DNA from: Ga0077555 sp046154645
GTDB taxonomy: Bacteria > Pseudomonadota > Alphaproteobacteria > Rhizobiales > Hyphomicrobiaceae
Assembly: GCA_046154645.1 (NCBI GenBank)
Contig: JBJXDZ010000129.1
Location: forward strand, 145,505 to 209,504
Direction of reading: 5' to 3'
DNA length: 64,000 nucleotides
Shown: positions 35,102 through 43,842 of the stretch, piece by piece
Numbering within the stretch: position 1 is the stretch's first letter
Layout of the letters: the number at the start of each line of letters is the position of its first letter
Position numbers and translations under genes: made by a program
The notes under the pieces: model-generated
Database searches by the model: none
Told to the model about the DNA's origin: nothing
The model's input: only the letters and a program-made list of their open reading frames with translations

Positions 35102-35203
35102 GGTTGCCTCCTCGTGGCACGTCCCGTTGCTCTCGCCGCATTAAGCGGCGAGATTGGCGTCACGTCCAGAGGAGGATGGGGCCGATGGGGTTCGGATCAG
35201 GCC

Positions 35204-35686
35204 TCAGGCGACCTTGGCAAGCAGAACCTGGAGCTCCGGCTCGTGTACCAGGCGCGCTGCGTCAACTGGCGCATACCAGGCGCGCTGGCGTTCGGCGGCT
35301 TCGGGCCAGTCTTCGGCGATCTCGGTGACCACGAGCAGGTAAACTTCGACGACGACGGGCACAACATCGTTCTGCCGTCTCTTGTCGTAGGTGAACGTGC
35401 CGATAATCTTGGAGCTTGCCGTGCCTTGGACGCCGGCTTCCTCCCAGGCTTCTTCGATCGCAGCGTCACGGTCGCTGAGCCCCGGCATGGGCCAGCCCTT
35501 GGGAATTACCCAGCGCTGTGTTTCGCGCGAGGTGACCAGCAGCACCTCGATCGCCCCGCTGGCGGAGCGACGGGTAGGGATCGCTGCAATCTGTCGCAAG
35601 ACCGTCACCGGCGCATGATTCTGCTGACGCGCCACCTTGGGTCCGGTCGCCGAAAATTCGCGTTTCTGGCTCACCCGAGGTGTCAT
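35204..35686 (-). CDS. Nudix hydrolase
   Basis: 160 residues. The Nudix box reads GWPMPGLSDRDAAIEEAWEEAG, where the first Arg of REUxEExGU is replaced by Glu while the metal-binding Glu pair is kept. The preceding RWVIPKGW matches members close to diphosphoinositol-polyphosphate phosphohydrolases. It hydrolyses nucleoside or inositol diphosphate-linked compounds; the exact substrate is uncertain. It stands alone, 102 bases downstream of the M20 start on the same strand, with its own GAGAGG ribosome site. Confidence 0.88.
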   Translation of the reverse strand: MTPRVSQKREFSATGPKVARQQNHAPVTVLRQIAAIPTRRSASGAIEVLLVTSRETQRWVIPKGWPMPGLSDRDAAIEEAWEEAGVQGTASSKIIGTFTYDKRRQNDVVPVVVEVYLLVVTEIAEDWPEAAERQRAWYAPVDAARLVHEPELQVLLAKVA

Positions 35687-36035
35687 GCATCGGCCTCTCT
35701 AGATGCGGATCGTCCGTTGTTGCGCTGCGCATTCCTCGGGCACCGTGCCGAACGCAGAGCCCGATGTTAAGCTATTGACCTCGCGGATGTCTTAATCAAC
35801 CCAGGAGTTCAGCGATCTGTTCCATAATATGGTGAAGCAATCAGAATTGAGACAGGCGCGAACTTTCGGCAATCCAACGAGCCTAGCTGGGTAGATTGCG
35901 AGCCGGCGACTCAATTTGACACGCATTGCATACAGGCGCGCGATCCTGCTCGCAATCCCGGCCAGCGCCGGTTTGCGCAACGCAGCATTGCACCGAGGAC
36001 GTTGCCGTCCCCGGCTCATTAAATGCAGCTGTCTC
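35687..36035. other. Intergenic region, no confident gene
   Basis: About 350 bases with lower GC around 35760-35870. A 75-codon Arg-rich frame on the minus strand (35792-36019) has only a weak ribosome site and no recognisable features, so I do not call it. No repeat or RNA seen. Confidence 0.45.
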
Positions 36036-37019
36036 TCAACCCACCGGCGTCAGCACGTATCCCTTGCCATCCTTCGCAACGGTGCCGGCACCCGGCATGC
36101 CCCAGTGATAGCCCGTGCACACGATCTTGTCGGCGATGGCCCGATCGAAGGTCTTGCGCCGCGTTTCCTCGGCCTGCTTGGCATCCTGATCGAAACCGAT
36201 GTGCCAGCCGGGATTGCGCAGGTTGATGGCCGGAATATTGGTGACGTCGCCAAGCACCATCAGCTGCTGATCGCCGGATGACAGATGATAGCTGGTGTGG
36301 CCGGGTGTGTGGCCGTTGGTGGCCACCGACCGAATGCCGGCAACCACCTCAGTGTCCGCTTTGACCTGACGGATGTTGGTCCAGGTCGGGAAGGTCAACT
36401 GGATGCGCTTGGCCAGCGCTTGGCGGGCTTCGGGGAGCGTCGCGACGACCAGCGGGTCGGTCCAGTACTTGTACTCCGTCTCCGGCATGATGATTTCGGT
36501 CTGGCCGAACACCTGGGAGCCGTCCTTGGCCACCAGACCCGAAATATGGTCCGGATGGAAATGGGTGACCAGGATGGAATTTATCTTCGTCGGATCGATG
36601 CCGGCGTCTTTCATGCCGTCCTCGAGCAGGCCGGTGTTCGGACGCCCGGCGAAGCCGTTGCCTGAATCGAACATCACCGTACGGTTGCCGAGCTTGACGA
36701 CGGTGATCGTGTAGGTGTTGGGCACCTTGGCCTCGGGCAGGCCAGCGGCCTTCAGCGCCGCCTTGGTGTCGTCGACGGAGGCGTTCTTGATGAAGCTGGC
36801 GTTATGGTCGCGCTCCACGGCGCCGTCGAAGATCTGCGTCACTTCGATGCTGCCGATCTTGAACTTGTGGTGCTTCAAGGCCTTGGGGTTCATGGGCGTG
36901 GCGCCGCCACCCTGCTGGGCGTGGGCACTGGGCAGGATCTCCAGCCTGCCGTCGAGGCCGAAAGCTGCGGCAGCCGTGGCCGCCGACAGGACGACATTGC
37001 GGCGTGAGAACGAGAGCAT
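36036..37019 (-). CDS. Exported metallo-beta-lactamase-fold hydrolase
   Basis: 327 residues. The twin-arginine-like N-terminus is SFSRRNVVLSAATAAAAFGL. The metal-binding motif is H153-F-H155-P-D157-H158, followed by the His pair in NGHTPGHT (H237, H241), an Asp at LGDVTN (D258) and a late GYHWGMPG His. This set of ligands gives a two-metal site for hydrolysing lactones, thioesters or similar compounds in the periplasm. An AGGAG ribosome site is near the start. It lies 130 bases downstream of surE on the same strand; no function link is evident. Confidence 0.9.
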   Translation of the reverse strand: MLSFSRRNVVLSAATAAAAFGLDGRLEILPSAHAQQGGGATPMNPKALKHHKFKIGSIEVTQIFDGAVERDHNASFIKNASVDDTKAALKAAGLPEAKVPNTYTITVVKLGNRTVMFDSGNGFAGRPNTGLLEDGMKDAGIDPTKINSILVTHFHPDHISGLVAKDGSQVFGQTEIIMPETEYKYWTDPLVVATLPEARQALAKRIQLTFPTWTNIRQVKADTEVVAGIRSVATNGHTPGHTSYHLSSGDQQLMVLGDVTNIPAINLRNPGWHIGFDQDAKQAEETRRKTFDRAIADKIVCTGYHWGMPGAGTVAKDGKGYVLTPVG

Positions 37020-37149
37020 GGGATAACTCCTTTTTGGCAGTGATATCGGGCTTGTTACTGAAGAGGACGGGATACTTTGTGGCGCGGTTTGGCAAGTCTG
37101 CCGCTGTACGACCTGACGTTGACGTTGCGCCGGGAATGGCGGCAGTTCT

Positions 37150-37923
37150 TCAAGATTTGAGCCGGACCTTCACCCGCTCCAGCATGTTCGTCGCCGTGAG
37201 GTTCATGCTGAGCGGCGTCACCGAGATCCAGCCGTTGTAGACCGCCCACAAGTCCGTGCCGCGTTCGGGGTTCGAGCGCCGCTTGGCGTAGCCGAGCCAA
37301 TAGTAGGGCGTCCCCCAGGTGTCGCGCCGCTCCTCGACGCCCAGCAATTGTTGGTCGCGGCGGCCCTGTGTCGTTACCTCGATGCCTTCGATGTCGTCCG
37401 GCGCCCGGTCGGGAAAGTTCACGTTCATCAGAATGCCCGGTGGCCAGGGCTCGACCAGCAGCTTGGTGATCAACCCCGGGGCATGCTTGACCACGGTTTG
37501 CCAGTGCGGCATGTCGCCGGCCTCGTAGCTGTAGGCCTGCGACAGCGCAATCGAGCGCACGCCGAGTTGCGTGCCTTCGAGCGCGCCGGCGATGGTGCCG
37601 GAGTAGGTGACGTCCTCGGCCAGATTGGCGCCACGATTGACCCCTGAAAGCACGATATCCGGCAGCTTGCCCTTGAGCACGTGCCGCATGCCCATGATGA
37701 CGCTGTCGGTCGGTGTTCCCCGAACAGCAAAGGCGCGCTCCGACACCTGCCGCATGCGCAAAGGCTCGTTCAGCGACAGGGAATGGCCGGCACCTGACTG
37801 ATTGGTCTCCGGCGCCACCACCCAAACCTCGCCCGTGGGGCCCGCGAGTTCGTCCGCCACCTGCCGTAAAGCCTGCAGGCCCGGTGCGTCGATGCCGTCG
37901 TCATTGGTCAACAGTATGCGCAT
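37150..37923 (-). CDS. surE: 5'/3'-nucleotidase SurE
   Basis: 257 residues beginning MRILLTNDDGIDAPG, the SurE metal-binding start (Asp8, Asp9), with SGVNRGANLAEDVTYSGTIAGALEG and the substrate loop VAPETNQSGAGHSLS. SurE dephosphorylates nucleoside monophosphates, with broad specificity, in stationary-phase metabolism. In many Rhizobiales it sits next to pcm and the LysM/LytM lipoprotein gene. Here those are not adjacent, the lipoprotein being about 35 kb away. Confidence 0.95.
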   Translation of the reverse strand: MRILLTNDDGIDAPGLQALRQVADELAGPTGEVWVVAPETNQSGAGHSLSLNEPLRMRQVSERAFAVRGTPTDSVIMGMRHVLKGKLPDIVLSGVNRGANLAEDVTYSGTIAGALEGTQLGVRSIALSQAYSYEAGDMPHWQTVVKHAPGLITKLLVEPWPPGILMNVNFPDRAPDDIEGIEVTTQGRRDQQLLGVEERRDTWGTPYYWLGYAKRRSNPERGTDLWAVYNGWISVTPLSMNLTATNMLERVKVRLKS

Positions 37924-38024
37924 GCGGTCCCCCTTCGCTGGCGCTTAGCATAGGGTGATGACAGCGGCGCGTCGAATGTTGACGCAACGTCGGGGTCCGA
38001 AGTGCGGCCTGTCTGGAAATCGCC

Positions 38025-38483
38025 TCAAAGGGCGTGGTCAGCCTTACGGTCGCCTCGCGCTGCGTCAACCGCGAACAGGAAGCGCACGGTGACCTCGGCC
38101 GGTGCCCCTTCGGGCCGCGCCGTCACCAGCTGCAAGGTAATGCCGTCGAGACCGAGGCTGGCGCCGTCCAGAGGCTCGATGGCCACCACTTCGATCGCCT
38201 CGGAACCGCCTTTCCGACTGTCGATGACCATGCGGTCACCAACGGCAAAAGGCTTGCGAATGGCATGGGGCATGGGCAAGGAGGCTGGTCGCAGCTCCAC
38301 GCCGTCGCTGGCAACGGTCGGCCAGAGGCGCTCAGAGTGTGCCAACGCGGGCGCGTAAGCGCGCTCCAGCAGATGACCGGGTGACAGGAGCCACGTCCCG
38401 AGCAACGCCAGCGGCAGCAGCACAAGGCCCAAACCGAGGGTCAGGTGGCGGCGGATCGTGCCTCGTGGCGCGCGACGGCTCAT
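38025..38483 (-). CDS. Small membrane-anchored protein of unknown function
   Basis: 152 residues from the ATG at 38483, preceded by GGGAG. A basic N-terminus MSRRAPRGTIRRHL leads into one membrane helix (LTLGLGLVLLPLALLGTWLLS). The remaining ~110 residues face the periplasm and form a beta-rich unit without known motifs (VGDRMVIDSRKGG, LQLVTARPEG). Next to another small membrane protein (38581-38982) on the same strand, 97 bases apart. Both lie head-to-head with the TRAP permease, so a link to it is possible but unproven. Confidence 0.6.
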   Translation of the reverse strand: MSRRAPRGTIRRHLTLGLGLVLLPLALLGTWLLSPGHLLERAYAPALAHSERLWPTVASDGVELRPASLPMPHAIRKPFAVGDRMVIDSRKGGSEAIEVVAIEPLDGASLGLDGITLQLVTARPEGAPAEVTVRFLFAVDAARGDRKADHAL

Positions 38484-38580
38484 GAGCGGCTCCCGTGGAC
38501 GGTGATCAGAACGACTGCCCACAATATAGGTGCGCCTCGAGAGGATGTGGAGGAGGGATCCTAAGATCCAGCGGAGAGGA

Positions 38581-38982
38581 TCAACGGCCCCTCCTCCACT
38601 CACCTCGCCGTGGGGAGGCGTACACACGGCGAAGATGACGCCAGAAGGCCAGATTGAAGGCAAAGATCAGGGTAAATGTAAGGCCGAGGACGATCATGGC
38701 GGTTGGCTGCTGCGGCCTTTGCAGCGGGCGGGCACCGTGCAGAACGGCGCCAAGAACGGCGTTCTCGCTGCCGGCGCTGGGAGGGGAGGTGGCGGCGATG
38801 GCCCGGGCGGCGAGATGATCAGCGGCCGATGCGCGCGATAAGGTCCAGGTATCCGAGGGTGCGCCGAGCACAGCCATCAGCAGGAGAAAAGTGCCGAGGC
38901 CATACCCGAGGTCGCGAAGCACCTGGCGGCGGCGTAGGCGGCGTCGGCGAAGGGTGGCGCTATGATTGCCTGGGGTGGTCAT
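38581..38982 (-). CDS. Small two-helix membrane protein of unknown function
   Basis: 133 residues from the ATG at 38982 after GGGAGAG; an upstream in-frame ATG at 39015 is less supported. The basic N-terminus (RRRRLRRRQ) precedes helix 1 (LGYGLGTFLLLMAVLGA), then a loop and helix 2 (AMIVLGLTFTLIFAFNLAFW), with a basic tail. No family recognised. First gene of a likely two-gene minus-strand unit, divergent from the TRAP permease. Confidence 0.6.
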   Translation of the reverse strand: MTTPGNHSATLRRRRLRRRQVLRDLGYGLGTFLLLMAVLGAPSDTWTLSRASAADHLAARAIAATSPPSAGSENAVLGAVLHGARPLQRPQQPTAMIVLGLTFTLIFAFNLAFWRHLRRVYASPRRGEWRRGR

Positions 38983-39160
38983 GCCGGGCTCTCCCGTTCG
39001 GTTCTGCATTCGCATGACGGTGGCCTAACGGGCGAATGTGGCCTCGTCGGTGGCATCGTGTGACCAAATTAGGCCGTCGCCGACCTGTGGCTGTTGCGCA
39101 TCACCCGTTGGCGTCAGGCCGCGAAGTTGCGTGGGGAACGGCCTTTGCCCTTGCTGCACC

Positions 39161-39190
39161 CAACCAAAGCTTGGTTGTTAAGCGCAACCA
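39161..39190. promoter_or_regulatory. Three alternating CAACCA/TGGTTG motifs before the TRAP permease
   Basis: CAACCAA (39161-39167), TTGGTTG (39171-39177) and CAACCA (39185-39190) form two overlapping inverted repeats with centres 13-14 bases apart, ending 57 bases before the ATG at 39248. Such overlapping dyads often bind dimeric repressors, for example the GntR or LysR types. No regulator gene is adjacent. Confidence 0.45.
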
Positions 39191-39247
39191 CTGTGGACGA
39201 ACGAACGAGCGACACCTGTTCACCGCCCCGAGCCGTGAAGGACCCCC

Positions 39248-41623
39248 ATGACCTCGCCTGCAAAAATGGACGACGCTGCCCTGCAGAAGCTCGAGGCCGA
39301 ACTCGACCCCGAGATGCAGTTCCGGCCGCTGCTGCCGTGGACCGCCTGGATCGTGGCTGGATTGCTGTTGGCGCTATCTTGTTTTCACTACTATACGGCG
39401 GGCTTCGGCTTGCTCGCCGAGACCACCCATCGCGGCGTTCACATGGCCTTTGTGCTGGGCCTGATCTTCCTGGTGTTCCCGGCCCGCAAGGCCCGCGATG
39501 GCCAGGGCGGGGGCAGCCTGTTGCTGGGTCCGCTGGCCCTGGTCGTTGGCGCCGTGGCGCTTTACCTGCCGTTCCTCGCCGCCACCGCCAAGCTGCCGGT
39601 CAATGTGCTTGCCCTTGCCGTTATTCTCGGCATCGGCGCGCTGATCGCCGCGGGCTACGCCACGTCGTGGGCGCGCACCGAGACGCCAAGCGCGTTGGCG
39701 CCCCTTGGCATCGGGCTTTCCGATTGGGCGCTGGTTGCCGCTGCCGTCGTCACCTCGCTCTATGTGCCCTCGATTTTCCATGACCTGCAGTTCCGCGTCG
39801 GCAATCCCTTGGTCATGGACTGGGTTATGGGCACGGCGTGCATTCTGATCGTCCTGGAGGCCTGTCGCCGCAGCGTTGGCGCGGCGCTCCCCATCATCGC
39901 CATCGTGCTGCTTCTCTACGCCTATTTTGGCCCGAACCTGCCGGGCATCTTGCGTCACGCCGGCAACGACTGGAAGAACATTGTCAACCACCAGTATCTG
40001 ACCATCAATGGTGTCTATGGCGTTGCCCTCGGCGTGGTCGCCACCTATGTCTTCCACTATGTGCTGTTCGGTGTGCTCGCCAACCGCGTCGGCCTCGGCC
40101 GCTTCTTCATCGATATCTCGATCGCGATCGCCGGTCGCTTCTCGGGCGGTCCTGCCAAGGTCTCGATCTTTGCCTCGGGTCTCTTCGGCATGATCTCGGG
40201 CTCGTCGATCGCCAACACGGTGACGGTGGGGTCGCTCACCATCCCGATGATGATCCGCATCGGCTATCCCCGACATTTTGCGGCGGCTGTCGAATCGACC
40301 GCTGCCACCGGTGGTCAGATCACGCCGCCGATCATGGGTGCTGCCGCCTTCCTGATGATCGAGTTCCTCGGCGTCTCCTATCAGACCATTATCCTGGCCG
40401 CGATCGTGCCTGCCTTCATGCATTTCTTCGGCGTCTTCTGTCAGGTGCACTTCGAAGCCAAGAAGCTCGGCATGCGTGGTCTCTCGGGCGATGAGTTGCC
40501 AAAAATCGGCGAGGTGCTGCGCCGCGATTGGCCGACGTCGATCCCACTGATCGTACTGCTGCTGATTCTGTTCTCCGGTTTCACGCCCTATCTCGCGGCG
40601 TTCTGGGGCATCACGGCATGCATGGTCGTCGGGCTCACGAACCGCAACCCGGTGGTGGCCGTCGGGTTCCTGGTGCTCGTCACCGCGGCGACCTATCTCG
40701 GCCTCATCACCGAGCCCGTGGGTCTCGCCATGGTGATGGCTGCCAGCCTCGCTGCGGCGGCTTGGGGTGTGCTCGCCCTCGACGGCGGGCGTGATCGGCT
40801 GATCGACATTGCCGATGCCTTCGTGCTCGGCGCCAAATACGCGATCTCGGTCGGCGCTGCGGCGGCTTGTGTTGGGATCATCGTCGGTGTGGTGACGCTG
40901 ACCGGCATCGGCCTCAAGCTGTCGGGGATCATTGTCGGTGCCGCGACCAGCCTGTCGGACTTGACGGCGATGATCCTGCCGTTTCTGACATTCGACGGGA
41001 AGTCGTTGATCCTGTTCTATACGCTGGTGATGACGGCGATCGTGTGCATTCTGCTTGGCACCGGCGTGCCGACCACGGCCACCTACATCATGATGGCCAC
41101 TATTGCGGCACCAGCTTTGGCGGCGCCGGCGCTTGGGGCCCTGCGGGTGGAGCCGATCGTCGCCCACTTCTTCGTCTTCTACTACGGCGTTCTTGCCGAC
41201 ATCACGCCACCGGTGGCGCTGGCCGCCTATGCCGGCGCCAGCATGGCCGGCGCTGATCCCTTCAAGACCGGCAACACGGCGTTCCGGCTCGGTCTCGCCA
41301 AGGCCTTAGTGCCGTTCGTGTTCGTTTACTCGCCCGCCATGCTGATCGTCACCAAGGGGTTCACCTGGGCCGAGTTCTTCGAGACCACCATCGGCTGCCT
41401 TGTGGGCATCGTCATGCTGGCCGCAGCCCTCACGGGGTATGGTCTGGCGCCCATGCCAAAATGGCAACGCCTGCTGCTGTTTGCTGCCTCGGTGATGGTG
41501 ATCACGCCCAGCCGGACCATGACCATCCTTGGCTTGGCGCTCGCCGTACCTGTCGTCGCCATGCAGATCATGAGCCCGGACAGGGGCCGTGCCGTGTCCT
41601 CGTATCCGGGTTCGTCAGCGTGA
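39248..41623 (+). CDS. TRAP transporter fused permease (TAXI-type, DctQ-DctM fusion)
   Basis: 791 residues with about 18 membrane helices, the length of TAXI-type TRAP fused permeases. An N-terminal small-subunit-like part (about 1-210) is followed by the DctM-like large part with SGLFGMISGSSIANTVTVGSLTIPMMI, ESTAATGGQITPPIMGAAAFLMIEF and ADITPPVALAAYAGASMAG. It imports organic acids using an ion gradient. A TAXI binding protein is expected with it but none is present in the window. The AAGGA ribosome site fits the start. Its stop overlaps the convergent flavoprotein gene by nine bases. Confidence 0.92.
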   Translation: MTSPAKMDDAALQKLEAELDPEMQFRPLLPWTAWIVAGLLLALSCFHYYTAGFGLLAETTHRGVHMAFVLGLIFLVFPARKARDGQGGGSLLLGPLALVVGAVALYLPFLAATAKLPVNVLALAVILGIGALIAAGYATSWARTETPSALAPLGIGLSDWALVAAAVVTSLYVPSIFHDLQFRVGNPLVMDWVMGTACILIVLEACRRSVGAALPIIAIVLLLYAYFGPNLPGILRHAGNDWKNIVNHQYLTINGVYGVALGVVATYVFHYVLFGVLANRVGLGRFFIDISIAIAGRFSGGPAKVSIFASGLFGMISGSSIANTVTVGSLTIPMMIRIGYPRHFAAAVESTAATGGQITPPIMGAAAFLMIEFLGVSYQTIILAAIVPAFMHFFGVFCQVHFEAKKLGMRGLSGDELPKIGEVLRRDWPTSIPLIVLLLILFSGFTPYLAAFWGITACMVVGLTNRNPVVAVGFLVLVTAATYLGLITEPVGLAMVMAASLAAAAWGVLALDGGRDRLIDIADAFVLGAKYAISVGAAAACVGIIVGVVTLTGIGLKLSGIIVGAATSLSDLTAMILPFLTFDGKSLILFYTLVMTAIVCILLGTGVPTTATYIMMATIAAPALAAPALGALRVEPIVAHFFVFYYGVLADITPPVALAAYAGASMAGADPFKTGNTAFRLGLAKALVPFVFVYSPAMLIVTKGFTWAEFFETTIGCLVGIVMLAAALTGYGLAPMPKWQRLLLFAASVMVITPSRTMTILGLALAVPVVAMQIMSPDRGRAVSSYPGSSA

Positions 41624-42532
41624 TGCCGCTATGTTCAATGCGCTATCAACGGCACGGCGAGCCTCGTCGATGGCATCATCGAGTTGGCCCGAATAGCCGC
41701 TGCGCACGGCGCCAGCGGCAAAGATGCCAGGTATCGATGTTTCGAGATGCGCGTTGGTGATCAAAGCACCGGCTGCAGTGCGCGCCAGCGATGGCGGCAG
41801 CATGTGTGTCGCCGGCTCGAGGCCAATGAACGGAAACAGGCCGCTGCAGGCAACGGTCGCCTCGGCCCCAGTGGCGCGCTTACGCATGTGGACACCGGTG
41901 ACATTGACCTCACCCAGCACCGCAACCACTTCGGTTCCGAGCCGCAAGTCGATGTTGGGTTCGTCACGGACGCGCGCCACATACTCGGGTCGAGCCTTGC
42001 AGACGTCGCCGCGCACCAGCAGCGTCACGGTCGAGGCGATCGTCGCCAGATGCAACGCCTCCTGCAAAGCCGAGTCGCCGCCACCAACCACCACCACGGG
42101 TTTGCCACGGTGCAGCGGGCCGTCGCACCAGCCACAGTAGGATAGCCCGAGATCCTCGAACTCGCTGGCACCGGGCACCGCGAGCCGGCGCAGCCGCGCC
42201 CCCGTTGCCACGATGACGCGATCGACGACCAGCTTGGTTTCGCCCAAGAGCAAGGCGAGCCCGTTATCGACAACGGCGAGATCCTGGACATCTTCCAGAA
42301 CGGGTTCGACCCCCATCTCGCTGGCATCCGTAAAGAGTGTCGTCGCGAGATCGATGCCGGCGACCTCGCCGCCCGAGAAGTTTTCCAGCACGCCGACGTT
42401 GGCAACGAGACCGCCCATCACGTCCTGGCCCATGATGTGCCACACCGTTGCGCCGGATGCCGCGGCTTCCCGCGCCGCAACCAGACCGGCAATGCCACCG
42501 CCGATGACAGCCAGGGTGATTTGTTCAGCCAC
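41615..42532 (-). CDS. Thioredoxin reductase-like FAD/NAD(P) oxidoreductase
   Basis: 305 residues from a GTG start at 42532. This start is preferred because it follows GGAGGACG and overlaps the CoA-transferase stop by eight bases. It has the FAD loop VIGGGIAGLVAARE, a redox pair C133-G-W-C136 in SYCGWCDGPL (canonical is CATC), the NAD(P) loop VVGGGDSALQEALHLA, and the C-terminal GIFAAGAV. The fold is that of bacterial thioredoxin reductases and alkyl hydroperoxide reductase partners, but the disulfide sequence is unusual. Coupled to a class III CoA transferase, it may have a metabolic rather than thioredoxin role. Confidence 0.85.
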   Translation of the reverse strand: MAEQITLAVIGGGIAGLVAAREAAASGATVWHIMGQDVMGGLVANVGVLENFSGGEVAGIDLATTLFTDASEMGVEPVLEDVQDLAVVDNGLALLLGETKLVVDRVIVATGARLRRLAVPGASEFEDLGLSYCGWCDGPLHRGKPVVVVGGGDSALQEALHLATIASTVTLLVRGDVCKARPEYVARVRDEPNIDLRLGTEVVAVLGEVNVTGVHMRKRATGAEATVACSGLFPFIGLEPATHMLPPSLARTAAGALITNAHLETSIPGIFAAGAVRSGYSGQLDDAIDEARRAVDSALNIAASR

Positions 42533-43733
42533 GCGTCGTCCTCCGTCCGTCCATGGAGACGCCGCTCGCAAACAGCGTTGTGATCTCAGCTTCCGTCAAA
42601 CCCAGCTCGGCCAGCACTTCAGCTGAATGCTCGCCCTGCAGCGCCGGCTCGCGGCGAATGTCGGGTTGGCTGCGGCTCCAGGTCGAGGGCACGCCGAACG
42701 TCTTCATGGGACCTGCATGGGGATGTTCGACCTCGCGCAGGAAGCCGACGGCTTTCAGATGCGGATCCTGCATGACCTCTTCCGGCGTCTTGACGGCCAT
42801 GGCGGGGATGTCGGCCGCATCCAGCATCGTCAGCCAATCCGCCGTGGCGCGTGTGACCAGCACGCTCTCAAGATACGCCGTCACCTCGACGATGCGTTCG
42901 CTGCGCATGCCCATGCTTTGGAATGGTGGCAGCAGGGCGCGCTCGGGTTCGCCGATGGCTTGGAAGAAGCGCTGCCACTGCCGGTCATTGAACAGCAGCA
43001 TGCCAATCCAGCCGTCGCGGGTCTTGAAGGGGCGGCGTTCCAGCATGCGGGAGTAGCGCGGCGCTCCGGTCGGGGGACGAAAGGTCTCGCCGAACAGGTG
43101 ATCGCCGTAGATGAACTGCGCCATGGTCTCGAACATCGGGATTTCGATCGATTGACCCTCGCCGGTGCGCTCACGATGAAACAGCGCCATGCCGACGGCC
43201 GATGCCAGCGCCATGCCGCACGTGCGGTCGACGATATTGGTGGCAAGGAAGCGCGGGGGATCGCCGGCCTTGGCCTGCAGGACCGGCGCGCCGAGTGCGG
43301 CCTGGATGAGGTCGTCGTAGGCTGGTTTTGCGGCATAGGGCCCCGTCTGGCCATAGCCGAAGGCGGTGGCGTAAATGATCTTTGGGTTCACCGCTGCCGC
43401 GTCCTCGTAGCCGAGGCCGAGCCGGCGCATCGCCTGCGGGCGTTGTGAGGTCACCAGCACGTCGGATTGCCGCAGCAAGCGGCGCACCACATCGCGCGAC
43501 GCCTCCGCTTTCATGTTCAGCACGAGGCTGCGCTTGTTGCGATTGAGATGCAGGAACTGCGATGACAGCGTCGGCTCGCGGCCCTTGGTGCCGACCGTGC
43601 GCATGGGCTCACCCTCCGGCGGCTCGACCTTGATCACATCGGCACCCATGTCGCCAAGGATCTGCGCCGCCAGCGGTCCCATGACGTTCATCGTCAGGTC
43701 CACCACCTTGATCCCGTTGAGCGGTCCGCTCAT
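42525..43733 (-). CDS. CaiB/BaiF (class III) CoA transferase
   Basis: 402 residues from the ATG at 43733 after GAGAGGG. The family opening is GIKVVDLTMNVMGPLAAQILGDMGADVIKVE. The catalytic aspartate is at position 169 in TNIVDRTCG, the same number as in formyl-CoA transferase. It moves CoA between acyl groups in the cytoplasm. Divergent from the acyl-CoA synthetase/MaoC pair, so the four genes probably form one pathway for activating and dehydrating an unidentified acid. Confidence 0.93.
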   Translation of the reverse strand: MSGPLNGIKVVDLTMNVMGPLAAQILGDMGADVIKVEPPEGEPMRTVGTKGREPTLSSQFLHLNRNKRSLVLNMKAEASRDVVRRLLRQSDVLVTSQRPQAMRRLGLGYEDAAAVNPKIIYATAFGYGQTGPYAAKPAYDDLIQAALGAPVLQAKAGDPPRFLATNIVDRTCGMALASAVGMALFHRERTGEGQSIEIPMFETMAQFIYGDHLFGETFRPPTGAPRYSRMLERRPFKTRDGWIGMLLFNDRQWQRFFQAIGEPERALLPPFQSMGMRSERIVEVTAYLESVLVTRATADWLTMLDAADIPAMAVKTPEEVMQDPHLKAVGFLREVEHPHAGPMKTFGVPSTWSRSQPDIRREPALQGEHSAEVLAELGLTEAEITTLFASGVSMDGRRTTRG

Positions 43734-43842
43734 ATCGCCTATCCCTCTCGGCACCCACCGGCAACGCCGTCATGCGTTGCGTCACAGCAGAATAGCAGAG
43801 ACAATGGCGTCTTGCCCAAGGGCAAAGGGAACCGAACGCACC

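Noticed and set aside
35792..36019. 75-codon frame upstream of the metallo-beta-lactamase-fold gene
   Set aside because: Weak ribosome site, Arg-rich composition and no family features.
39374..41167. 597-codon frame antisense to the TRAP permease
   Set aside because: Charged, His/Arg/Asp-rich shadow of a membrane protein, with no motif or ribosome site. The plus strand encodes a clear transporter.
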